Shown here: positions 28,563-35,096 of the stretch, in pieces
Numbering within the stretch: the first letter of the stretch is position 1
Layout: each line of letters begins with the position of its first letter
Source: M3007 sp046329435
Lineage (GTDB): Bacteria > Bacteroidota > Bacteroidia > Chitinophagales > Saprospiraceae
Direction: 5' to 3'
Length of the DNA: 64,000 nucleotides
NCBI GenBank assembly: GCA_046329435.1
Contig: JAXLUR010000010.1
Span: 1 to 64,000, forward strand
Translations under genes and position numbers: made by a program
The notes under the pieces: generated by a model
What the model saw: the letters and a program-made list of their open reading frames with translations, nothing else
Database searches by the model: none
Told to the model about the DNA's origin: nothing

Positions 28563-30155
28563 TCAAGGCTCCGTTTTGATAAATCGGGCGGCTTGCGGCG
28601 CGCCTCCGGCGGCCCGAATCTGTACCGTGTAATATCCTGGCGGCAGGTCGCCGATCTCGGCTTCGAGCAGTTGTGCGCCCGGGGCGACGTTGTGCTGCAG
28701 AGCAAAGATTTTCAGGATTCTGCCGTTCAGATCGGCGATGCTTGCTTCAATATCGGTTGTTTCGAGCAATTCAAACTGCACCTGAATCCGGTGGCTGGCC
28801 GGGTTGGGCGACACGTGCAGGGCGCTCAGCCTGGCATCAGGCAGCGCCGCAGTGCCGCTGCTGAGCAGGGTGCTGTCGAGCACGATATTTTCGTCGCCCG
28901 GCTGATAAAGCATGTAGGTGAAATACACCAGCATCATTTCATCCGTGGTCGCCTCGCCCTGGTACACCCATTGCGGAGGGTCGGAGGGGTTCTGGTCGTT
29001 GTTCAGGGTGTTGTCGTAGGTGGCATAGGCATGTACTTTGGTGCCGATGGGTATTTTTTGCACTTTCTGAAACAGGTACGAACCCTGCCAGTGGAAGTCC
29101 CAATCAGGAATTTTGATCAAGGGTATGGTATCGCCCTGCAGGGTTCGGGCAAAACAGGTGATACTCTGTCCGATCAGGTGCATGTGCGGCCCGACCCCGA
29201 TCAACGATGCGTTGGTTGGTACCGTAAAGTCGGCGTGATAGGTTTTGACCTGATTGGGCGGAATGGAGAGCGGATAATCGTCGAGAGAGGGAGGGAAATG
29301 GTTGATGAACGGCGCGATGGCGACCTCCCTGATTCCCTGGGTGCCCGGCGTGAAAAACATATTCATGGTGGCATAGGCGCTCAATCCCTGGGCATTGCCC
29401 GGATAGTGGATTTGCAACACGAGGTGTGCCCCGGGTGTGAGTTTTACGCCCATAAACGGCGGTAAAAGGGAATTGCGCGCGCCGGGCACCCATGCGCCGA
29501 CAAGCCTGGCGCCCTGCACCCCGATGCCGCCGAACTGCGCATAGCCAGGCTCCGGCGTGGCAAGGTCGTTGAGCAGCGCCTGGCCGGTGGTGTCTTCATA
29601 CACGAGCACGTGGTGAATCGCCTGGTGATTGCTCGGAATGACCTCCAGACCGCGCAAAAAGGCCGTTTGGGTCAAGCCGTTGGGCACCACAAAACAGCGG
29701 TATTCGTCCACGGAAGCGGTCATGGTGTACAAAGGCGTTTGTACGATATGGTCGGGCATGCCGATTTCCGAACCGCTGGCAAACACGGGGTCGGGCGGCG
29801 CCGCGGCCAGGTCGCCCGCAGGCCCGTTGGCAGCAACCCAGTCCTGAATACGCTGGATCTCGGCCGCTGTCAGCGTGTTTTCATGGGCAAAATGCCTGTA
29901 GGCAGGGTCGGCCTTCCAGGGCGGCATCCGGCGGGCCAGCGTGGCGTCGGCAATGGCTTCCTTGTAGTTGAAAGCGTTGCTGTAGCCGATAAGCGAGAAC
30001 CCCGCAATGCCGCCGTCGCGGTGGCATTTGACGCAGTGATCATAGAGCAAAGGGGCAATATCGGAAGCCCAGTTGACCGTTTGGGCCGACAGCCCCGGCA
30101 TGGAAAACAGGAGCAATAGCAGCGCGACGACAGATCCTTTTTGTGAATGCGACAT
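28563..30155 (-). CDS. Cytochrome c / copper type II monooxygenase-like protein with T9SS sorting domain
   Basis: 530 residues if translation starts at the internal ATG at 30155, which is followed by its own signal peptide (MSHSQKGSVVALLLLLFSM, then PGLSAQ). A heme motif CVKCH (C41, C44, H45) is near the N-terminus. The middle resembles peptidylglycine/dopamine-type copper monooxygenases, with HHVLVY, HLVLQIHYPG and GVGPHMHLIG as candidate copper ligands. The last 80 residues (LHVSPNPASHRIQVQFELL...) are a T9SS type A sorting domain. So it is probably a secreted redox enzyme; substrate unknown. In the sequence as given the frame is continuous with the upstream membrane hydroxylase, see the findings. 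Confidence 0.8.
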   Translation of the reverse strand: MSHSQKGSVVALLLLLFSMPGLSAQTVNWASDIAPLLYDHCVKCHRDGGIAGFSLIGYSNAFNYKEAIADATLARRMPPWKADPAYRHFAHENTLTAAEIQRIQDWVAANGPAGDLAAAPPDPVFASGSEIGMPDHIVQTPLYTMTASVDEYRCFVVPNGLTQTAFLRGLEVIPSNHQAIHHVLVYEDTTGQALLNDLATPEPGYAQFGGIGVQGARLVGAWVPGARNSLLPPFMGVKLTPGAHLVLQIHYPGNAQGLSAYATMNMFFTPGTQGIREVAIAPFINHFPPSLDDYPLSIPPNQVKTYHADFTVPTNASLIGVGPHMHLIGQSITCFARTLQGDTIPLIKIPDWDFHWQGSYLFQKVQKIPIGTKVHAYATYDNTLNNDQNPSDPPQWVYQGEATTDEMMLVYFTYMLYQPGDENIVLDSTLLSSGTAALPDARLSALHVSPNPASHRIQVQFELLETTDIEASIADLNGRILKIFALQHNVAPGAQLLEAEIGDLPPGYYTVQIRAAGGAPQAARFIKTEP

Positions 30156-30968
30156 GGTAGATTTGTTTTTTAAATGCTTGACAGTCTTTTTATTATCATC
30201 GATGATGCGGTGGATTTCTTCCACTTTGCCGGCACTGTCGGCACGCAAGGTACCCATTAGCCGGTCCCAAAAGGTGAAATACAACCCGTAATTGCCCGTA
30301 AAACGTTCGTGGTGCTGGTTGTGGTAAATGGAGCTGTTCAGCCAGCGTCCCAGCGGGTGTTTGTACAGGCTTTTTGGGAAAATCTCGTAGCCAAGGTGCC
30401 CGTACACATTGAACCACAGCATCAGGGTAATAAAGGCAAAAAACGATATGGGGTGCATGGGCATACTGATCAACAACAGCGGCAGAATACCCGCTTCCAG
30501 CACGGCCTCGCTCGGGTGGAAGGCATATGCCGCCCAGGGTGAGGGATTGATCGAACGATGGTGCAGCAAGTGGACCCTGCGGTAAATACGCGGGTGGTGC
30601 ATCAGCCGGTGCATCCAGTAGAAGTAAGCGTCGTGAATCAGCAGACTGAGCGGGATGCTGACCAGAAGCCAGGGCAGGCCGTACTGGTCGATGTGGGTAT
30701 AAAACCGGGTGTAGTGTCGCAGGGGCGAACCCAGAAACAGGAAAGCCGTCAGGCCAAAAATACAGGCAGTGAGAAACGAATAACCGATCTCGCGGCGGTA
30801 GTCGCGGTCGGTCGGGAAGCGCTGCTGTATTTTTCGGTACAGCCATTCGCGTCGTTTACAGATGTAGAACAACAAAAACATGGCGCCGCTCAGCACGGCG
30901 TAGCGGCCAAAAATGATCAGCGGGGTAATGAACCAGCGCAGGGGCGAGAAATCGGTTGGGTCGAACAT
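30156..30968 (-). CDS. Fatty acid hydroxylase / sterol desaturase family membrane protein
   Basis: About 271 residues with five or six membrane helices. The histidine clusters that bind the di-iron centre are all present: HDAYFYWMHR, HLLHHRS and, near the end, YHNQHHERF. Members hydroxylate or desaturate lipids and sterols. The start is ATG 30968 (MFDPTDFSPL). The normal end of the family is near GTLRADSAGKVEEIH; here no stop follows and the frame runs into the copper monooxygenase. First gene of an operon with that enzyme and a LytS/LytTR pair; promoter at 31035-31067. Confidence 0.85.
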
Positions 30969-31034
30969 GGTGGCGTACGGTTTATTTGAATGAAGCACGG
31001 GGCTGAGGTTTAGCGGCCCTTCAAAATTTTTATT

Positions 31035-31067
31035 CAAAGTTACCGCCACGACCAAGCAGTATGCAAT
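31035..31067 (-). promoter_or_regulatory. Promoter of the hydroxylase/monooxygenase/LytSTR operon
   Basis: On the minus strand, ATTG (31067-31064), 21 bases, then TAACTTTG (31042-31035), an exact TAnnTTTG box. It lies 67 bp upstream of the hydroxylase ATG. Confidence 0.55.
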
Positions 31068-31255
31068 CCGCTTTCAACCAATGGAGGCTTGCGCTCAACG
31101 AACGGGCGGCTTTTTCCCGCTGGTTGAGCCTTCCCGACCGTTCGTTGAGCCGGTTTGGACGGGGTTGAGGACGCCCCCCAATTTTGCCTTGCGAACCACG
31201 ACAAATCAAACGGTTCAGCAACATTTTTCCACTCGAAAACAAATCCTCATTCATC

Positions 31256-31978
31256 ATGCAAATCTTCCGCTCCAAGTTCAGCATCCTCGCTTTCACGCTT
31301 TTTGCCGCCCTGTTTGTTTTTTCCTCCTGCCGCAAAGACGCCCAGGAAGTTGTCCAGTTGCTCACCGATTCAGAAGCCGCTGAAATTGCCGAATCCGCCG
31401 TGGCGGAACGCACCGCCGGCACCACGATGCCTACTATCGACATGACCGAAATTCTCGCCGCCATTCCGCAAACCTGCGACGTGCCCGGCGACACCAGTTT
31501 GCAAAAGACCGGCGGCGTGGCCGGCACGAGCTACAACTACACCTTTACCCTCGGCTGGCTCGTCGATTGCAACGATTTCAGCATTCCGCAAAGCGCCAGC
31601 GTGGATGTGACCGGCGCCGGCACCTTCTCCTCCGCCCACTGGTCGGGCAACGACCAGTGCACCGGCGACCTGGCCATCACCGGCCTTGCGCCTTCCGCGA
31701 CCGACTATGTCGTCAACGGTTCTTTCGACCTCACCGGCAGCCTCACCGGCAGCCTGCGCCACAACGACCCCACCCTGAGTGTGCAGACGACCGTCAACCT
31801 GAGCAACATGACCATCCGCAAGTCCGATTACCTGATCACCGGCGGCAATGGCACTCTCGTGATCACAGCCTCCAACGCCCAGGGCAATACTCAGACGCTC
31901 AACGGCACCCTGGTATTCAACGGCGATGGCACCGTCACGGTGACCATCAATGGCCATAGCCACAATTTCCCGATCTGA
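31256..31978 (+). CDS. Lipoprotein of unknown function
   Basis: 240 residues. The signal peptide MQIFRSKFSILAFTLFAAL ends in the lipobox SSC, so the protein should be lipid-anchored. After a charged linker, residues about 85-240 are threonine, serine and glycine-rich with regular beta-strand alternation (VDVTGAGTFSSAHWSGND, GSFDLTGSLTGSLRHND, GTLVFNGDGTVTVTINGH), which looks like a beta-sandwich or beta-helix. No known motif. ATG 31256 preferred over upstream 31184, which adds a polar leader. It is divergent from the hydroxylase operon and ends with a strong terminator. A 13-bp inverted repeat (GCTCAACGAACGG / CCGTTCGTTGAGC) lies in the shared upstream region near 31094-31148. Confidence 0.65.
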   Translation: MQIFRSKFSILAFTLFAALFVFSSCRKDAQEVVQLLTDSEAAEIAESAVAERTAGTTMPTIDMTEILAAIPQTCDVPGDTSLQKTGGVAGTSYNYTFTLGWLVDCNDFSIPQSASVDVTGAGTFSSAHWSGNDQCTGDLAITGLAPSATDYVVNGSFDLTGSLTGSLRHNDPTLSVQTTVNLSNMTIRKSDYLITGGNGTLVITASNAQGNTQTLNGTLVFNGDGTVTVTINGHSHNFPI

Positions 31979-31997
31979 GCAGGCGCTTCACCCGTGT

Positions 31998-32048
31998 ATC
32001 CGGCGGCCGTCAAGACATCTGACGAACAGGCCGCCGGATTTTTATTTT
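31998..32048 (+). terminator. Terminator after the lipoprotein gene
   Basis: A perfect 11-bp GC-rich stem (ATCCGGCGGCC 31998-32008 with 32029-32039) followed directly by TTTTTATTTTA. The region 32049-32277 has no recognisable gene. Confidence 0.85.
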
Positions 32049-32277
32049 AAACAATAGCGCAGGGCGTGCAATGAATTTTGCCACCCTGCGCTGTTTTTAA
32101 TTATTGTGAAATAATATTCGGTTCTCTGCCCGCCTGACGCCCGTACCCGTCCGAAGACCGGTTTTTGTGACAGAATGGCAGCACACGGGCCGGCAAAGCG
32201 CGAATGGCACATCATTTTCTGTGCAAAACGACGCCTGTCGCTTGCCTGATACCTGAGCTGGCGGCGGGCAACATCAC

Positions 32278-32682
32278 ATGGACCTTACCATTCAAACACC
32301 TGCACTGCTTTTTCCGGCCGTTTCCCTGCTGATGCTGGCTTACACCAACAAGTTTCTGGCGATTGCCAACCTGGTGCGCAAGTTGTACAACGACTACGAG
32401 CAAAAGCAACAACAAGTGCTGCTATCCCAGATCTCCAACCTCCGCCGCCGTCTCGTACTCATCCGCTGGATGCAGGTGGCAGGTGTGGCCAGCATTCTGC
32501 TCTGCGTGGTCACCATGTTTCTGGTGTACGAGGGCTGGCAATTGTGGGCCAAACTGCTTTTTACCGCAAGTTTGCTGCTGATGATCGCCTCGCTCATCAT
32601 TTGCCTCGTCGAAATTTTCCTTTCTGCCGGCGCCCTGCGGCTTTTGCTGAAAGATTTGCAGGAGAAAGAATACGGCTCCTGA
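32278..32682 (+). CDS. DUF2721 family membrane protein
   Basis: 134 residues. Hydrophobic N-terminal helix (FPAVSLLMLAYTNKFLAIANLVR), a charged heptad-like segment with RRRLVLIRWMQ, then two more helices. The RxLxxxY and RRRLxLIR pattern and the size fit the DUF2721 family, whose function is unknown. The segment KLYNDYEQKQQQVLLSQISNLRRR is probably cytoplasmic coiled coil. It stands alone between a terminator and the rimP promoter, and may be a separate transcription unit. Confidence 0.7.
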   Translation: MDLTIQTPALLFPAVSLLMLAYTNKFLAIANLVRKLYNDYEQKQQQVLLSQISNLRRRLVLIRWMQVAGVASILLCVVTMFLVYEGWQLWAKLLFTASLLLMIASLIICLVEIFLSAGALRLLLKDLQEKEYGS

Positions 32683-32743
32683 GAGCCTTGCGGGTCGCGT
32701 TGCGCCCTTGGCGGCAGAAAACGCCACATGCCTTGACGCAAGC

Positions 32744-32775
32744 TTTGGCAGTCTGGGAAATGTACCTTACCTTTG
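32744..32775 (+). promoter_or_regulatory. Promoter of the rimP-nusA-infB region
   Basis: TTTG at 32744-32747, 20 bases, and TACCTTTG at 32768-32775: both boxes match the Bacteroidota sigma-A consensus exactly. A start of transcription near 32782 would give a leader of about 85 bases. Confidence 0.65.
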
Positions 32776-32802
32776 TGTCACAAATCTGATCGCAGTAAAA
32801 CG

Positions 32803-32829
32803 AGAGGGAACCCAAAAGTTCCCTCTTTT
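32803..32829 (+). ncRNA. Hairpin in the rimP leader
   Basis: A 9-bp stem AGAGGGAAC (32803-32811) with GTTCCCTCT (32818-32826) and TTTG after it, 37 bp before rimP. It lies downstream of the predicted promoter, so it may attenuate the transcript. It could alternatively be the terminator of the DUF2721 gene. Confidence 0.5.
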
Positions 32830-32865
32830 GTTTATATCTGCCTGACAAACAGGTCAATACGCAGC

Positions 32866-33345
32866 ATGGACGTTACAGAACGCATCTCCCGGCTTCTTGA
32901 GGAAAAATTTGCCACCGACGAAGCATTCGCCGATTGTTTCATGGTCGAAATAGAACTCAAGGGCGGGCAGCACCTCAATGTGTTTGCCGATTCGGACTCG
33001 GGCATGACCTTTGAAAAATGCCAGGGACTCAGCCGCTATCTCGAAAAATACCTCGATGAAAACGGCTGGCTCGGCGAAAAATACGTGCTTGAAGTCAGCA
33101 GCCCGGGCGTAGGCCGACCCTTGAAATTTCCGCGCCAGTACCGCAAAAATACGGGCCGCAAACTCGCCGTCACGCTGACCGACAAATCGCTCAAAACCGG
33201 CGTGCTGAAAAGCGCCGACGACAACGGGATCGTGCTCGAAACCACCCATATCGAACGCGAAAACAACAAGAAAAAAGAAATCAAAACCGATATCCCGATC
33301 ACCTACGACCAGATTGAAAAGGCCGTGGTGCAATTGGAATTTTGA
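32866..33345 (+). CDS. rimP: Ribosome maturation factor RimP
   Basis: 159 residues; helps assemble the 30S subunit. Family-typical segments are the helical N-terminal domain with GMTFEKCQGLSRYLEKYLDEN, the conserved YVLEVSSPGVGRPLKFPRQY that joins the two domains, and the C-terminal SH3-like barrel. ATG at 32866 (MDVTERISRLLEEKF). It opens the classic rimP-nusA-infB cluster, preceded by a good promoter and a leader hairpin. Confidence 0.95.
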   Translation: MDVTERISRLLEEKFATDEAFADCFMVEIELKGGQHLNVFADSDSGMTFEKCQGLSRYLEKYLDENGWLGEKYVLEVSSPGVGRPLKFPRQYRKNTGRKLAVTLTDKSLKTGVLKSADDNGIVLETTHIERENNKKKEIKTDIPITYDQIEKAVVQLEF

Positions 33346-33357
33346 ATAAAGGTCGAT

Positions 33358-33490
33358 AGGGTTGATAAGGTTTTATGCGGTTGATAAAAAGGGTTGTTCT
33401 TGCCCTCAGCCTAAACCTTGGGCCAGCTTCCGAGCGCATTCACCCTCCTTTTTATCAACCTCATACACCATATCCACCCTCATCAACCCT
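33358..33490 (+). repeat. Nested inverted repeats between rimP and nusA
   Basis: The outer pair is AGGGTTGAT (33358-33366) with ATCAACCCT (33482-33490). The inner pair is a perfect 14 bp, GGTTGATAAAAAGG (33379-33392) with CCTTTTTATCAACC (33447-33460). The word GGTTGATAA is thus used four times. The spacer (33346-33517) contains no gene; it could fold into one long stem. Confidence 0.7.
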
Positions 33491-33517
33491 TCAATAACAA
33501 CTCAACACATTTCCGCG

Positions 33518-34765
33518 ATGGTAAACTTAGTAGATGTTTTCTCCGACTTTAAAACCGGCAAAAACATTGACCGCCCCACCATGGTGCGCGTGCTCGAAGA
33601 CGTATTCCGCACCCTGATCAAAAAGAAATACGAAAGCGACGAAAACTTCGACGTGATCGTCAACACCCAGAAAGGTGACCTCGAAATCTGGCGTGTGCGC
33701 GAAGTGGTGCCCGATGGCGAAGTGACCGACGACAACAGCCAGATCGCTATTTCCGAAGCCCACCTCGTTGATGAAAACCTCGAAGTAGGCGAAGAATGCT
33801 ACGAACAATTGTCGATCGAAGACTTCGGCCGCCGCGCTATCATGGCTGCCCGCCAGACGCTGGTGTCGCGGATCATGGAACTCGAAAAAGACGAGATTTA
33901 TCGCAAATACACCGAACGCGTGGGCGACGTGGTCACCGGCGAAGTGAGCCAGATCATGAAAAAAGACCTGCTCGTACTCGATGACGCCACCGGCAACGAA
34001 CTCGTGTTGCCCCGCACCGAGATGATCAAGGGCGACTACTACCGCAAGGGCGATATGGTGCGCGGTATCATCCGCAAGGTCGAAATGCGCAACAATGCGC
34101 CGTTTGTCATGATCAGCCGCACCGATCCAGGTTTCCTCGAAAAACTGCTCGAAGCCGAAGTGCCCGAAATCGAGGACGGCATCATCGAGGTCAAAAATAT
34201 CGTGCGCCTGCCCGGCGAACGCGCCAAGGTAGCCGTAGAAAGCCACGACGAACGCATCGACCCCGTTGGCGCCTGCGTAGGTATGAAAGGCAGCCGCATC
34301 CACGGCATCGTGCGCGAATTGCGCAACGAAAACATCGACATCATCAACTACACCAACAACGTCTCGCTCTTCATCCAGCGCAGCCTTACCCCGGCCAAGA
34401 TCACGACCATCGAACTCGACAACGAACGCAAACGCGCCGCCGTGTATCTCGATGCCGACCAGGTGAGCCTCGCCATCGGCAAGGGCGGTTCCAATATCAA
34501 ACTGGCCACCAAACTCACCGGCTTCGAAATCGACGTGTACCGCAACAACCAGCAGGAATTCGAAATCGACGACGTAGATCTCGAAGAATTCGGCGACGAA
34601 ATCGAACCCTGGGTCATCGAAGCTTTCAAAAGCATCGGCTGCGACACTGCCCGCCAGGTACTCGAACTCAGCATCGAAGAACTCGTGCGCCGCACCGACC
34701 TCGAAGAAGAAACCGTGCAGCATGTGGTGAACATTCTGGCCCGGGAGTTCGAAGAGGAGTCTTGA
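33518..34765 (+). CDS. nusA: Transcription termination/antitermination protein NusA
   Basis: 415 residues. The N-terminal RNA-polymerase-binding domain is about 1-130, followed by an S1 domain (GDVVTGEVSQIMKKDLLVL, about 137-205) and two KH domains (VGACVGMKGSRIHGIVREL and ADQVSLAIGKGGSNIKLA). The C-terminal tail (WVIEAFKSIGCDTARQVLELSIEEL) has helix-hairpin-helix-like character and lacks the long acidic repeats of E. coli NusA. ATG at 33518 (MVNLVDVFSDFK); an upstream extension lies in the hairpin spacer. It binds RNA polymerase and modulates pausing, termination and ribosome coupling. Second gene of the rimP-nusA-infB cluster. Confidence 0.95.
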   Translation: MVNLVDVFSDFKTGKNIDRPTMVRVLEDVFRTLIKKKYESDENFDVIVNTQKGDLEIWRVREVVPDGEVTDDNSQIAISEAHLVDENLEVGEECYEQLSIEDFGRRAIMAARQTLVSRIMELEKDEIYRKYTERVGDVVTGEVSQIMKKDLLVLDDATGNELVLPRTEMIKGDYYRKGDMVRGIIRKVEMRNNAPFVMISRTDPGFLEKLLEAEVPEIEDGIIEVKNIVRLPGERAKVAVESHDERIDPVGACVGMKGSRIHGIVRELRNENIDIINYTNNVSLFIQRSLTPAKITTIELDNERKRAAVYLDADQVSLAIGKGGSNIKLATKLTGFEIDVYRNNQQEFEIDDVDLEEFGDEIEPWVIEAFKSIGCDTARQVLELSIEELVRRTDLEEETVQHVVNILAREFEEES

Positions 34766-34776
34766 TCCGCTGACGG

Positions 34777-34897
34777 GATTGCAAGTTTCGGGGCGATTGT
34801 TGCAGGTAAATTCCGACAAAATGAAGGACAGAAGTTCTCTGAATAGCACTGTCGAATGCAACTTGGAACTTTCAACTAGAAACTTGCAATCTTTTTT
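34777..34897 (+). terminator. Long hairpin after nusA, possible terminator
   Basis: A perfect 13-bp inverted repeat (GATTGCAAGTTTC 34777-34789 with GAAACTTGCAATC 34879-34891) followed by TTTTTT. The long loop is A/T-rich with further partial copies of CAACTTG. Right after it is a TACCTTTG promoter box. Confidence 0.6.
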
Positions 34898-34901
34898 GTA
34901 G

Positions 34902-34909
34902 TACCTTTG
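34902..34909 (+). promoter_or_regulatory. -7 box of a probable infB promoter
   Basis: TACCTTTG matches TAnnTTTG exactly, but no good -33 box at the expected spacing is visible. It would make infB transcription partly independent of rimP-nusA, with a leader of about 180 bases (34916-35096). Confidence 0.4.
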
Positions 34910-35096
34910 CGTCGCCGATCGGAGTGTATTTGTAAAAAACACCCTCCGTACGACCACCCCCCCTTTAAAAACCCTTGAATTTGTTCATTTTTAAATTGAA
35001 TAGCCTTCTAATACAGGACCTTTTACCCAACACAGCGCGTTACGTGCCTTTTATCAATAGAATACCTTTCTTTTTTTTCAGTAGAAAAACCGCTTA

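Noticed and set aside
32744..32829. Possible riboswitch in the rimP leader
   Set aside because: Only a 9-bp hairpin is visible, with no conserved aptamer core that I can recognise; kept as a plain leader hairpin.
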